Origin: Rheinheimera sp.
GTDB taxonomy: Bacteria > Pseudomonadota > Gammaproteobacteria > Enterobacterales > Alteromonadaceae
Length of the DNA: 64,000 bases
Direction of reading: 5' to 3'
Assembly: GCA_003482455.1 (NCBI GenBank)
Contig: DMYW01000021.1
Location: 4,696 to 68,695, forward strand
Below the pieces are notes generated by a model, which ran no database searches, was not told where the DNA came from, and saw only the letters and a program-made list of their open reading frames with translations. Numbering within the stretch: position 1 is the stretch's first letter; each line of letters starts with the position of its first letter. Below, in pieces: positions 1 through 8,587 of the stretch. A program made the translations under genes and the position numbers.

Positions 1-905
1 GCCAGCACACTTTGTTCACTGCCGATCGCTTGCACCAAATGCACCACGGCTGGATGTGTCAATTTACGCTCCGCGGAAATAGCATAAAACACTTCTTTAA
101 CCGCATCGGTGCGGCCAATTACTTCCACTTCATATTGCCGACAAATCTTTTGCTCAATTTTGCTGGGGGCCGAAAAAATGCCCGAACCTTGCTGTCCAAA
201 AGCTTTCATCATGGCGCTGTCGTCGAACTCGGCAACAATCTGCGGCGTGATGCCATATTGCGCAAACCAAGCGTCTAAACGTTGCCGAATGATCGAACGT
301 TTGCTTTGCAGCAACATAGGTTGTTGATGCAGCACGGCTGGGAATTCCAATGCAGGCAAGCGTTCAATCAACGACTTACTGGCAAAGAAGCTAGTCGCCG
401 ACTCCGTGATCTGATGGCTATAGGCTTTGAGCGCGCTGCTGGGAGATAACGGCTGATCGGTGAGCACCAAATCCAGTTTGTTTAGCGCCAAATCGGCCAA
501 TAGCTGAGTTTGTTCACCTTCGCGGCAAATGAGGCGCAACTGCTCTGGCATCGCAAACACCGGCCTGAGCATTTCGTAAATAAAGGCTTTGGGCAATACA
601 TCCGTGATGCCTACCGTAAACGTCTGCCATTGCAGGCCGCTGCGGTTTTTTAGCACCGAACGTAATTCATCGCCGAGCGCGAAGATTTCTTCGGCATAAC
701 GGAAAGTGACGCGGCCAATTTCTGTCAGTGCCCATTTTTTGCCATTACGCGAAAACAAGGCGCTGCCAATCGTGTGTTCAAAGGCGCTGAGTTGGCCACT
801 GATGGTCTGTGCAGTTACATGCTGAGTTTCGCTGACCCGCGCAATGCTGCCCTCTTTGGCAACTAAATAAAAATAATACAACTGGTTGTAGTTCACAGGT
901 GTCAT
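1..905 (-). CDS. nhaR: LysR-family transcriptional activator, NhaR-like (3' end cut by window edge)
   Basis: Reading the minus strand from the ATG at 905 gives an open frame of 301 codons to the edge without a stop. The N-terminus (MTPVNYNQLYYFYLVAKEG) and the following helix-turn-helix around residues 20-40 (TAQTISGQLSAFE) match the NhaR branch of the LysR family. In E. coli that protein is about 300 aa and activates the Na+/H+ antiporter gene nhaA, so probably only a few codons are missing here. The rest reads as a LysR effector domain. No antiporter gene is visible in the window; it may lie off the left edge. The NhaR assignment comes from the N-terminal pattern, and another LysR specificity is possible. 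Confidence 0.8.
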   Translation of the reverse strand, partial: MTPVNYNQLYYFYLVAKEGSIARVSETQHVTAQTISGQLSAFEHTIGSALFSRNGKKWALTEIGRVTFRYAEEIFALGDELRSVLKNRSGLQWQTFTVGITDVLPKAFIYEMLRPVFAMPEQLRLICREGEQTQLLADLALNKLDLVLTDQPLSPSSALKAYSHQITESATSFFASKSLIERLPALEFPAVLHQQPMLLQSKRSIIRQRLDAWFAQYGITPQIVAEFDDSAMMKAFGQQGSGIFSAPSKIEQKICRQYEVEVIGRTDAVKEVFYAISAERKLTHPAVVHLVQAIGSEQSVL

Positions 906-979
906 ACAAATTCGCTTTTTCCGAATTAAAGCTAAGTTATATTCGAGTTTACCTGATACAAGCAAGTGGGTTTTAATGC

Positions 980-1112
980 ACGCATTGAATTTCACTCGCT
1001 GTGGTTACCCATAGCATCCCAACCAGTGAAATTTGGTTTTCATGTTCCGTTAGTACGACCCTTGAGCAACTCGACACCCGCTCTTCGCCCCAGCTTGCTG
1101 GGGCTTTTTTTT
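980..1112 (+). ncRNA. candidate structured small RNA ending in an intrinsic terminator
   Basis: No plus-strand gene precedes the strong plus-strand terminator at 1087-1112, so a short transcript divergent from the nhaR-like gene is implied. The stretch before it can fold. An outer stem pairs AATTTCACT (988-996) with AGTGAAATT (1025-1033). Inside it GCTGTGG (998-1004) pairs with CCATAGC (1009-1015) with one G-U. A weak promoter could be TTTACC (948-953) with TTTAAT (972-977), an 18-base spacer. The 5' end is a guess. I do not recognise the RNA as any known family. The terminator could instead serve the neighbouring minus-strand peptidase gene, but it has no T-run in that direction. Confidence 0.4.
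1087..1112 (+). terminator. rho-independent terminator
   Basis: Perfect 7-bp stem GCCCCAG/CTGGGGC (1087-1093 with 1098-1104), CTTG loop, then eight T residues on the plus strand. Only the plus strand has the T-run. Confidence 0.85.
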
Positions 1113-1116
1113 GCTT

Positions 1117-3105
1117 TTATTTTGACGATGCAGCAGCCGCCTTAGCCGAGTTTAGGTGCTGCGCCAGAAACTCTAACAGCAATTGATAATAGCGCTGCTG
1201 GTTTTCTGTTGCATAAAAGCCATGCGCCTCGTCATCAAATTCAATCAAGCGCACGGGCTTTTTGGCCTGTTTAAGCGCTTGCTCCATCAGCTCTACGTGC
1301 GCAAAACCGGCGCGTTTATCGCGTTTGCCGTGCAATAACAGCACATCAGCCTGGATGGCATCGGCACGGTACACAGGGGAAAAGGCTTTCAGCTGCGCCG
1401 TGTCATTGCCGATTGCTTGATCTAGATAAGAGCCACCAAAGCTGCTGTTTGTGCTGATGTCGCTTTCGTCGCGCATCCGCGTTAAGTCGTAAATACCGGC
1501 CACACCTACGGCGCATTGATAAAGCTCCGGTGCCAATGCCGATGCTTGCAAAGCCGAATAGCCACCAAAGGATGCGCCGACAATACAGACCTGCCCTGCC
1601 GTGCCATAACCTTGGCTGATAGCCCATCGGGTGCCATCTATGATGTCCTGTTGCACGCGGTCGCCCCAATGCCGATCAGCCGCCGCCGCGTACGCCGCGC
1701 CATAGCCTTTTGAACCGCGGTAGTTCACTTGCAACACGTTATAGCCAGCACCAGCCAACAACTGTACATCCGGTTGAAACTCCCACCAGTCACGCACCCC
1801 ATAAGGCCCACCATGGACTAAAACCACCAGCGGTTGCGGCCCTTGCACCGGAGCCCCTAACGTCAGGTAGCCATGCAGCTGTCGCTGATCGGATGCTGGA
1901 AAATGCACAGCATCGGTTTGCACAAACTTAATGCCTTTTAACTGCGGATAGCTTTGCAGCAATGGCGAGAGCTTACCTGCGCTGTGGTCATACAAAAAAT
2001 ACAAAGGCGCGACTGCATCGGCTTCAACACGCACCACCCAAAACTGCCCATCCTGCGAGCGACTGGTTAGCTGCACGTCAGCACCTTGAAATTTAGTCAG
2101 TAGCGTTTTTAAGATTTGCCCATCTGTTATGTCTGAGTTGATGAGCTGATAAGTCGGATAATCATAGTCTTGCCGGATCCCAATCACGGTATCGCCATCC
2201 GCCGACATCAGAGTCTCCATCACGTCGGCATTATTGGGAGTGATCACGGCTTCTATAGTATTGGCCGCGAACCGATAGAAATAGACGCCGCGAAAATCTG
2301 CTTGGTAGCGCCCTGAGAAATAAAAACCGCTGCCATCGGCACTCAAGCGTTCGATGCGGATCTCATCAACCTGTTGCAAGTCTGGCAATTCTTGCCAATT
2401 TAATTCCGCAGAGTCATCGGCGCGGGGTTGCGCGACAAACACATGGCTCTGCATGTTTTCATCAACCCCGGCGGCCACCACAGGTTCACCTTGCGGTGTA
2501 GCCAGTACGGTGCTGTAACTAATCGGCGCTTTGCCGACTTTTTTCAGCTCCCCGGTTTCGACATTCATGCGGTGGATAGAAGGCGCCGCGTCACCTTTTT
2601 CGTTCATACGCGTCACCGAAATCAACAGATGTTTTGGGTCATCGGGTAAACGCCGGATGATTTCGCCCCAAGCGCGCATTGCTTTAGCACGGGTCCGACT
2701 GAGGTTTTCTTGCACTCGGTAACCAAACAACAATTGCGGCCGTGAACCATCACAGTTGACGCCAAATAGTTCACCGTAAAACTTAGGATTGCGCTCCCAC
2801 GCTGTGCTTGCGACAATTTTAAACACCAAACGTTGATTGTTTGCCCAAAAGATCTCGCCGACTTCGTCTTTTTCAGCCAGTTGTAAACCCCCGACCACCG
2901 CCTGCGTTTTGCGATCGAGACACAGCAGTTGGCGTTTATCATCTTTAAACACTGTCACGGCGAGAAAGTTGCCATCGGGTGAGATGCGCACTTGATCAAA
3001 TGCCGGCGGTTGCGCCAACAGTTGCGCCAGATCTGGGCGGGTGTTCGCGGCGAGACTGAAGCTAGCGACCAGCAACCACGCAGCCGATACAGTTCGAAAA
3101 ATCAT
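1117..3105 (-). CDS. S9-family prolyl oligopeptidase-like serine peptidase, secreted (paralogue A)
   Basis: A 662-aa protein with an N-terminal signal peptide (MIFRTVSAAWLLVASFSLAA), a propeller-like region to about residue 400 and a C-terminal alpha/beta-hydrolase domain. The catalytic triad is visible: Ser512 in GASFGGYS, Asp596 in HGKRDKR and His628 in DEAHGFY. S9 enzymes hydrolyse peptides, often dipeptidyl- or acylaminoacyl-peptides; the substrate cannot be read from sequence. The ATG has AAGG about 8 bases upstream. It is clearly homologous along its length to the next gene upstream, so the pair is a tandem duplication. An intrinsic terminator (3120-3144) lies right before its ribosome site, so its expression may depend on read-through or a promoter inside the 60-bp gap. 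It is probably periplasmic. Confidence 0.88.
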   Translation of the reverse strand: MIFRTVSAAWLLVASFSLAANTRPDLAQLLAQPPAFDQVRISPDGNFLAVTVFKDDKRQLLCLDRKTQAVVGGLQLAEKDEVGEIFWANNQRLVFKIVASTAWERNPKFYGELFGVNCDGSRPQLLFGYRVQENLSRTRAKAMRAWGEIIRRLPDDPKHLLISVTRMNEKGDAAPSIHRMNVETGELKKVGKAPISYSTVLATPQGEPVVAAGVDENMQSHVFVAQPRADDSAELNWQELPDLQQVDEIRIERLSADGSGFYFSGRYQADFRGVYFYRFAANTIEAVITPNNADVMETLMSADGDTVIGIRQDYDYPTYQLINSDITDGQILKTLLTKFQGADVQLTSRSQDGQFWVVRVEADAVAPLYFLYDHSAGKLSPLLQSYPQLKGIKFVQTDAVHFPASDQRQLHGYLTLGAPVQGPQPLVVLVHGGPYGVRDWWEFQPDVQLLAGAGYNVLQVNYRGSKGYGAAYAAAADRHWGDRVQQDIIDGTRWAISQGYGTAGQVCIVGASFGGYSALQASALAPELYQCAVGVAGIYDLTRMRDESDISTNSSFGGSYLDQAIGNDTAQLKAFSPVYRADAIQADVLLLHGKRDKRAGFAHVELMEQALKQAKKPVRLIEFDDEAHGFYATENQQRYYQLLLEFLAQHLNSAKAAAASSK

Positions 3106-3119
3106 TCACATATCCTTAT

Positions 3120-3144
3120 AAAAAAAGCGACAGCAAGCTGTCGC
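3120..3144 (-). terminator. intrinsic terminator between tandem S9 peptidase genes
   Basis: The 8-bp stem GCGACAGC/GCTGTCGC (3127-3134 with 3137-3144) is followed on the minus strand by seven T residues (complement of 3120-3126). It lies between the stop of the upstream paralogue (3166) and the ribosome site of the downstream one, only about 14 bases before the latter's ATG. Confidence 0.8.
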
Positions 3145-3165
3145 GTTTTCCTGCATGACCACAAC

Positions 3166-5127
3166 TTAACGTTGCAAATGTTGGCCTAAAAACTCACGCA
3201 ATAATTGGAAGTACTTCAACTGGTTTTCATCAGCGTAAAAACCGTGTGTTTCATCTGAAAACTCAACCAAGCGGCTTTGCTTCTGCGCTTTTTCTAACGC
3301 TTCTTGCATGGCTTGGGCATGTGCCAGCGGTGCTCGTTTGTCGTGCTTGCCATGGATCAGCAACACAGACGCTTTGATGTTGTCGGCGTGATACACAGGC
3401 GACATCGCTTTGAGCTTGGCTTCGTCTTTGCCAATGGCCGTTTCTAAATAAGATTCGCCATACGCGAGGTTTTTAATATCGCCTTTGCTGTACATCAGGT
3501 TCAGGTCGTAAATGCCTGCCACACCAACAGCACATTTGAACAGCTCAGGCGCCAGTGACGCGCTTTGCAGCGCCGAATAGCCGCCAAAAGAACCACCGAC
3601 GATACAAATATTGTCGGCATTGGCATGGCCTTGCGCCACAGCCCATTTCACGCCTGCAATGATGTCTTGTTGCACATGATCGCCCCAATGCAGATCCGCG
3701 GCATCCGAAAACTGTTGGCCGTAGCCAGTCGAACCGCGATAGTTGACCTGCAACACGCTGTAACCGGCGTTGGCGATCACCTGCACTTCAGGGTCAAATT
3801 GCCAATAATCGCGCACGCCGTAAGGGCCACCGTGGATCAGCACCACTAGCGGCTTTTTCGCGCTCGGTTGCACCGGTTGGGTCAGGTAACCGTTGATGGT
3901 GGTTTTATCAAAGGAAGCAAACTGCACCGGCTGGGTTTGCGCCAAGGGCTTGTCGGCTAAGTCGGGTTTGCGTTCCAGCAGCTGCGACACTTGTTTTTTG
4001 GTTTTATCAAACAACAAAAAAGTCCCAGGCGCGGTGTCACCGGACGCACGCAGCACCCACAAGTTGCCGTCTTGGGTGCGGCTGGTCAGGTTCAGACGAT
4101 AGCCGCTAAATTGCTCTAGCAAGGCTTTAAACACTTGAGCGTCTTCGCTGGTTTTGTCCAAAATGGCATAGGCCGGCAAACCGTTGTTGATCTCCATGGC
4201 ATAGATGCCATTGCCATCCGTGTTAAACAGCGGCGCGGACATATCAATGCCATCCGGCGTATAGATTTCAGAAAAACTATTGTCAGCGAAATCAAAGCGG
4301 TACATGCCACGATGGTCGTTGTTTACGCGACCGGAGAAATAAAAACCGGATTGATCAGACGCCAATTTGTAAGGCGTAAAGTCGGCAACATCTTTTAAGC
4401 TCGGCGTTTCCGTCCAATCGCCATCTTTGCCGCGAATATACACATGGGCGACGCGGTCTTTATCCATACCCGCTGCGACTCGCGGTTCACCTTGGTTGTC
4501 AGCCAAGATGTCGGCAAAACCGATTGGCGACTCGCCTGTTTTGCTCAGTTGCCCGGTATAAACGTTCATTTTGTAGATTTTCGCTTTCGCGTCTTTGTCA
4601 TCGGACATATCGACCGAACTGATCAGCACGTGTTTTGGCTCGTTTGGCAACAAGTGAATGATTTCGGCCCAAGCAAAGCGCGCTTCTTTCCGTGCATTGT
4701 CGTCACCCACGCGATAGCCAAACAGCAGCTCCTTTTTGCTGCCGTCACAGTTGACGCCGTACAACTCACCGAAGTTTTTGTATTCCTTTTGCCAAGGCTC
4801 GCGCGTGTTAATTTGGAACACCAAACGCTCGTTATTGACCCACCAGTACTGACCGACCTCGTCTTTGCCACCCAGCTTGATGCCGCCAACCACTTTCATT
4901 TTACTGCGATCCAAACACAACAAGGCGCGTTTGTTGTCTTGATACCCAGCGATGGCTAAGTACTGGCCGTCTGGGGAAATTTTGATGTCGTCAAACTTTG
5001 GACTGGTGGCCAGCGCTTGTGTCAAATCCGGTACCGCAGTGGTTTCGGCCATACCAGGCAATGCGAGCAAAGCCGCCATGGCAAATACCAGAGACGCGCC
5101 GCGGCGACGCAAAAGCAAAGGGAGCAT
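3166..5127 (-). CDS. S9-family prolyl oligopeptidase-like serine peptidase, secreted (paralogue B)
   Basis: About 653 aa with a signal peptide (LLLRRRGASLVFAMAALLAL) and the same architecture as the next gene downstream. Counting from the in-frame ATG at 5133, the triad is Ser515 (GGSFGGYS), Asp598 (HGKHDKR) and His630 (DETHGFY). Two ATGs lie close together. The outer one at 5133 touches the AAGG ribosome site, while the one at 5127 has AAGG about 6 bases upstream, so 5127 is preferred. It probably acts in the periplasm on peptides and is transcribed alone, with a terminator directly downstream. The two paralogues differ mostly in the propeller half, which gates substrate in S9 enzymes, so they may have different peptide preferences. 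Confidence 0.88.
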   Translation of the reverse strand: MLPLLLRRRGASLVFAMAALLALPGMAETTAVPDLTQALATSPKFDDIKISPDGQYLAIAGYQDNKRALLCLDRSKMKVVGGIKLGGKDEVGQYWWVNNERLVFQINTREPWQKEYKNFGELYGVNCDGSKKELLFGYRVGDDNARKEARFAWAEIIHLLPNEPKHVLISSVDMSDDKDAKAKIYKMNVYTGQLSKTGESPIGFADILADNQGEPRVAAGMDKDRVAHVYIRGKDGDWTETPSLKDVADFTPYKLASDQSGFYFSGRVNNDHRGMYRFDFADNSFSEIYTPDGIDMSAPLFNTDGNGIYAMEINNGLPAYAILDKTSEDAQVFKALLEQFSGYRLNLTSRTQDGNLWVLRASGDTAPGTFLLFDKTKKQVSQLLERKPDLADKPLAQTQPVQFASFDKTTINGYLTQPVQPSAKKPLVVLIHGGPYGVRDYWQFDPEVQVIANAGYSVLQVNYRGSTGYGQQFSDAADLHWGDHVQQDIIAGVKWAVAQGHANADNICIVGGSFGGYSALQSASLAPELFKCAVGVAGIYDLNLMYSKGDIKNLAYGESYLETAIGKDEAKLKAMSPVYHADNIKASVLLIHGKHDKRAPLAHAQAMQEALEKAQKQSRLVEFSDETHGFYADENQLKYFQLLREFLGQHLQR

Positions 5128-5208
5128 AATCATCCTTGAGAAATTAGTGGGGATACACGCATAAAAAGAGCGCGAAATAATAACAAATAAACTACAACTC
5201 GATACAGT

Positions 5209-5991
5209 TTATTTTGGTGTTAAAGCTTGCCCTAACCAATAGAAATAACGCTGTAACGGGGTCGCTAAGGCGTCCAGTTCACCTGCACTGGGGTAGACGC
5301 CATTGGCTTGGCCGGGCGCTAAACCACTGACTAAAAAATGGTTTTTCAAAGGCGCGGCCCAAAGCACGGCTTCAAAGGCTCGCGCGGCTAATTCAACGGG
5401 CTGTGAATAATACAAACGCCCAAGTGCCGCATCGGCCGCTGCGCTGCGGCGAAATAGCGCCGATGGTTGGTTACCCGCAGTGCTTAACAACAAAGCGTGA
5501 AAATACTGCTCAAGTTGTTGATTTAGTGGATGTCGATGCACTTGCGCATTGTGAATAAAACAGTCACTGGCAAAGGCACGGCGCGATGCGCCTGGGTACA
5601 TTTTGCTGGCGATATGATGATCAAACGCATGAAACCACTCGTGCGCTAAGGCGCCGCCGCCGGCGTTTTTGGCCAGTGCGAGTAGCCGGCCTTGCGGTTG
5701 ATAAAACGCACAAACGCCACGTTCACCACCGCTGCCAAAGGTTAAACTCAACTCACCTTGCAAGGAGATCACCGACATCGGTACTTGCAACAGGCTTTGT
5801 AAGTCGCAAAAGGCATCAAAAAACAGGTTGGCAGCCAGTTGCGTTTCGGCAGCATTGACCCAGCGACCGATTTTAATCGCCCGAAAATCAAACAGTTTGA
5901 CGATATCGGCAAAGGAGACATCGGCGCCAGCGCGATGCTCCGGGCCATTGCGGTAATAAGGCCGCTGAATACGCGGCGTTTGCAGACGCAT
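5209..5991 (-). CDS. CLCA_X-like protein with HExxH metallopeptidase motif
   Basis: A 260-aa protein without a signal peptide. The key visible feature is HEWFHAFDHH at residues 117-126, an HExxH zinc-peptidase type motif, followed by an Ala-rich second half. It resembles the conserved gammaproteobacterial family annotated as CLCA_X, whose function I do not know. Its ATG overlaps the stop of the upstream folM-like gene by one base (TAATG), so the two are probably translationally coupled. Zinc binding and proteolysis are inferred from the motif only; the third ligand is not obvious. Confidence 0.6.
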   Translation of the reverse strand: MRLQTPRIQRPYYRNGPEHRAGADVSFADIVKLFDFRAIKIGRWVNAAETQLAANLFFDAFCDLQSLLQVPMSVISLQGELSLTFGSGGERGVCAFYQPQGRLLALAKNAGGGALAHEWFHAFDHHIASKMYPGASRRAFASDCFIHNAQVHRHPLNQQLEQYFHALLLSTAGNQPSALFRRSAAADAALGRLYYSQPVELAARAFEAVLWAAPLKNHFLVSGLAPGQANGVYPSAGELDALATPLQRYFYWLGQALTPK

Positions 5992-6743
5992 TAAGGCAAT
6001 TTGAGATGACGGCCGCCATCGACCGCAATCACCCGCCCCGTGACGTAACGGCTTTGCAGCAGATAGTCGACTGCGGCGAGCACTTCACTGGGACCAGGTT
6101 CAATGCCCATCAAGGACTTTTGCAAGGTGTGTTGTTTGTAGGCTTCATCATCACCGTCGTTAAACATCACCAGTGCAGGGGCAATCGCATTTACTTTGGC
6201 GTGTGGCGCCAGCAGCCGTGCCAGCGACAACACTAAGTTTTCAAGCGCGGCTTTGGATGCGGCATACGCCATATGATTGCAGCTGCCGGTATTGACGGCA
6301 AAATCACTGATGGCGATCACGTCGGCGGGTCGATCGGCGTCAGCATGCAGCAAAGGCTGCAAAGCGCGCGTTAATAAATACGGCGTTTTGGCATGAATAC
6401 GCATCATGGCATCAAACACGGCGGCATCACTTTGCAATTGTTCTGACAGGCCACCTGCAACTGGCTCTTCCCCTTGCCAAGCAGAGGCATTGTGGATCAC
6501 AGCCCGCAAATTGCCATAAGTGTGCTTTAGATAATCGGCCAATTTGGCGATGTCTTGCGGCAATTGTTGGTCGTCGCTGATGTCTAAAAACTGGCAATCG
6601 ACGCCAGCGGCACGTAGCTCGGCGACACCGGGTTTGTCGCGACGATAGGTGGCAACCACTTGAAAGCCCGCGCGTTGCAGCGCCAATGCACAATAAAGCC
6701 CGACGCGTTGCGCTGCGCCTGTGATCAAAATAGTTGCTGCCAT
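5991..6743 (-). CDS. folM: short-chain dehydrogenase, dihydromonapterin reductase-like (FolM)
   Basis: From the preferred start the protein is 250 aa. It has the SDR Rossmann motif near the N-terminus (ILITGAAQRVG), the NASAW segment where SDRs carry their NAG, and the YxxxK catalytic pair in AYAASK. The pattern TGAAQRVG with the HNASAW segment is typical of FolM, which reduces dihydromonapterin/dihydrofolate with NADPH in the cytoplasm. A longer frame opens at 6794, but the ATG at 6743 has AGGGGAG four bases before it and starts exactly at the Rossmann strand. The following HExxH gene overlaps its stop codon. A generic SDR role cannot be excluded. Confidence 0.72.
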   Translation of the reverse strand: MAATILITGAAQRVGLYCALALQRAGFQVVATYRRDKPGVAELRAAGVDCQFLDISDDQQLPQDIAKLADYLKHTYGNLRAVIHNASAWQGEEPVAGGLSEQLQSDAAVFDAMMRIHAKTPYLLTRALQPLLHADADRPADVIAISDFAVNTGSCNHMAYAASKAALENLVLSLARLLAPHAKVNAIAPALVMFNDGDDEAYKQHTLQKSLMGIEPGPSEVLAAVDYLLQSRYVTGRVIAVDGGRHLKLP

Positions 6744-7233
6744 GCCACTCCCCTGTACTGCTGAATTGAGATTATGCCAGAACTGGCAATGCACGCCAGT
6801 ACGCGCCTACCACGCCTTTCGATCAATAGCGGCTGGATGTGATCGACTTGGCAAGACTTGAATGCTGCCTTAAGCAATGAATCCCGCCTCTTTCCCCGCC
6901 GCGCCACTAGCAACCAAGCACGGTCGCGCGCCACTCGTCGCAAAAACACCATGGCAGCTGATCGCAGTGTTTCGCGCAGGCGTAACTTGGCGATGGAAAC
7001 AGTGGCTAAGTGATGCGACTTTCTCGCTGCCATCTTGATGATTTGCCGACATTTTGTCCGTTTACTGCGGCCAAATGTCGCAGGCATGCGCGGGATCAAG
7101 AAAATCACATCGCAAAGCTGTTAGCATCCATCATACTGGAAAGGGTGTCAGGCAAGGACACCACCAGCAATAACTAGATAATACTCGACAAACCAAGCGG
7201 TTTACTGCAACAGAGCTAACAGGAGCGCATCTT
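6744..7233. other. non-coding gap upstream of folM and HiPIP genes
   Basis: About 490 bases between divergent genes. Open frames here are Arg-rich, lack ribosome sites and read as chance frames. A TATAAT-like GATAAT (7177-7182) with no good -35 could be the HiPIP promoter. I see no RNA gene. Confidence 0.4.
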
Positions 7234-7518
7234 ATGTCGCAACTCGATCGTCGTTCATTTTTGAAATTATCATCTGCAACCTTAATCGGTATTACCATCG
7301 GTGGCGCAAGTCTGCAAGCCCTGGCTGCTGAGGCCGTCAAAGCCGATGATCCATTGGCGGTAGCGATGAAATACGTCGCTAAATCAGCAACCGCTGGCCA
7401 AGAATGTGGCAACTGCATGCATTATGCAGGCGCTGCAGACACTGGTGGCTGTGCGATTTTCCAAGGCAAACTGGTCGCCAAAGCGGGCTGGTGCGCAGGC
7501 TGGACCAAAAAGCCATAA
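7234..7518 (+). CDS. high-potential iron-sulfur protein (HiPIP), Tat-exported
   Basis: A 94-aa precursor with a twin-arginine signal (DRRSFLK at residues 5-11, hydrophobic to about 31). The mature domain carries the four cysteines of HiPIPs: Cys58, Cys61, Cys73 and Cys87, in the CxxC...GGC...GWC arrangement that binds one [4Fe-4S] cluster. HiPIPs are periplasmic one-electron carriers, in this lineage probably between the bc1 complex and a terminal oxidase or reductase. AGGAG lies 8 bases before the ATG and an intrinsic terminator follows, so this is a single-gene transcript. Confidence 0.95.
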   Translation: MSQLDRRSFLKLSSATLIGITIGGASLQALAAEAVKADDPLAVAMKYVAKSATAGQECGNCMHYAGAADTGGCAIFQGKLVAKAGWCAGWTKKP

Positions 7519-7542
7519 GCTACACGACTGCGATATCAAAAC

Positions 7543-7568
7543 AAAAAAGCGCCGATCGGCGCTTTTTT
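7543..7568. terminator. bidirectional intrinsic terminator after HiPIP gene
   Basis: A self-complementary GCGCCGATCGGCGC (7549-7562) is flanked by six A (7543-7548) and six T (7563-7568), so it can terminate transcription from either side. Confidence 0.85.
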
Positions 7569-7762
7569 ATGTTGTGCGGTACGACAAATTGTTGAGTGGC
7601 GGGCGTTTGGACAATTCACCTTGTCGACCCAATCGCGAATGTCTTACGAGCTCCCAGTGCCTTGCATATCGGGCATTTCCTTACGACGCAGTGCTGCCAG
7701 CGACATTCTATCGCAGCCCACATCCATGAACCTGCCATGCCTTGCGCAACTAACGCTTGAAC

Positions 7763-8587
7763 TCAACAATCATGCATAGCCGTTGCCACGACAGGCTCCG
7801 TCAGCACCTTGTGTTTCGGTTCAAACAACGGCGGCAAATCCCCGAGCGCCTGCGCCGTGGCAATTTTATCTAAAATGCTTGGCTGCATCGCATGGAAAAT
7901 CTGCGCAAAACTATCGATGACAAAATACTGCGGCTGAAAAATATCGATGCGATACGGTGTGCGCAGCGCCAGCTCCAGCGAGAAGTCGTGATAGACCACT
8001 TTAGGGTCCGTCAGCGCATACTGCGTCTCGCCTGGCGAAGACAAAATACCGGCGCCGTAAATCCGTAGACCTTCGGCTTCTCGGATTAAGCCAAACTCAA
8101 CCGTGTACCAAAAGATCCGCGCCAAATACACCCGTTGTTTAGGCGTGGCGGCAAGGCCAAGCTTGCCGTATTGATGCGCAAATTCAGCAAAAGTCGGGTC
8201 GGTCAGAAGCGGACAATGGCCAAATAACTCGTGGAAAATATCCGGCTCTTGCAGATAATCCATCTGCTCGGGCGTGCGGATAAAGGTCGCAGCGGGGAAT
8301 TTTTTGTTGGCCAGCAACTCAAAAAAAGTGCCAAATGGAATGAGCGCCGGCACCGGCTCTACTTGCCAACCGGTCGCCGCCTGCAGTTTAGCATTGACTT
8401 CAGGCAGCTGCGGCACCCGATCTTTCGGAAAATCCAGCAGCTCTAAACCGTGCAAATAGGCTTTACTGGCTCGCCCCGGCAGCAGCGCTAACTGGCGCTT
8501 GATTAAAAACGCCCAGGTTTGATGTTCCGTGTCGCTGTACTGGATAAACCCATCGGCATCCGGCTGGTGGGCGATGTAGGCGGTCAT
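7763..8587 (-). CDS. phhA: phenylalanine 4-monooxygenase
   Basis: A 274-aa monomeric bacterial-type aromatic amino acid hydroxylase. It converts phenylalanine to tyrosine with O2, a tetrahydropterin and Fe(II) in the cytoplasm. The iron triad is visible: His119 and His124 in HELFGHCPLL, and Glu164 in WYTVEFGL. The length is normal for the family. It is the last gene of a three-gene minus-strand operon and its ATG overlaps the stop of the VOC gene by four bases (ATGA). With HPPD upstream this is the Phe to Tyr to homogentisate route. A pterin-recycling dehydratase is not in the window; the folM-like gene nearby makes reduced pterins, which is suggestive only. Confidence 0.95.
   Translation of the reverse strand: MTAYIAHQPDADGFIQYSDTEHQTWAFLIKRQLALLPGRASKAYLHGLELLDFPKDRVPQLPEVNAKLQAATGWQVEPVPALIPFGTFFELLANKKFPAATFIRTPEQMDYLQEPDIFHELFGHCPLLTDPTFAEFAHQYGKLGLAATPKQRVYLARIFWYTVEFGLIREAEGLRIYGAGILSSPGETQYALTDPKVVYHDFSLELALRTPYRIDIFQPQYFVIDSFAQIFHAMQPSILDKIATAQALGDLPPLFEPKHKVLTEPVVATAMHDC

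Noticed and set aside
4444..4959. 171-codon plus-strand frame opposite the S9 peptidase
   Set aside because: It lies fully antisense to a gene with an intact catalytic triad and has no ribosome site or family pattern.
6725..7108. 127-codon Arg-rich minus-strand frame upstream of folM
   Set aside because: Very high Arg and Ser content, no ribosome site and overlap of the folM start; probably non-coding.
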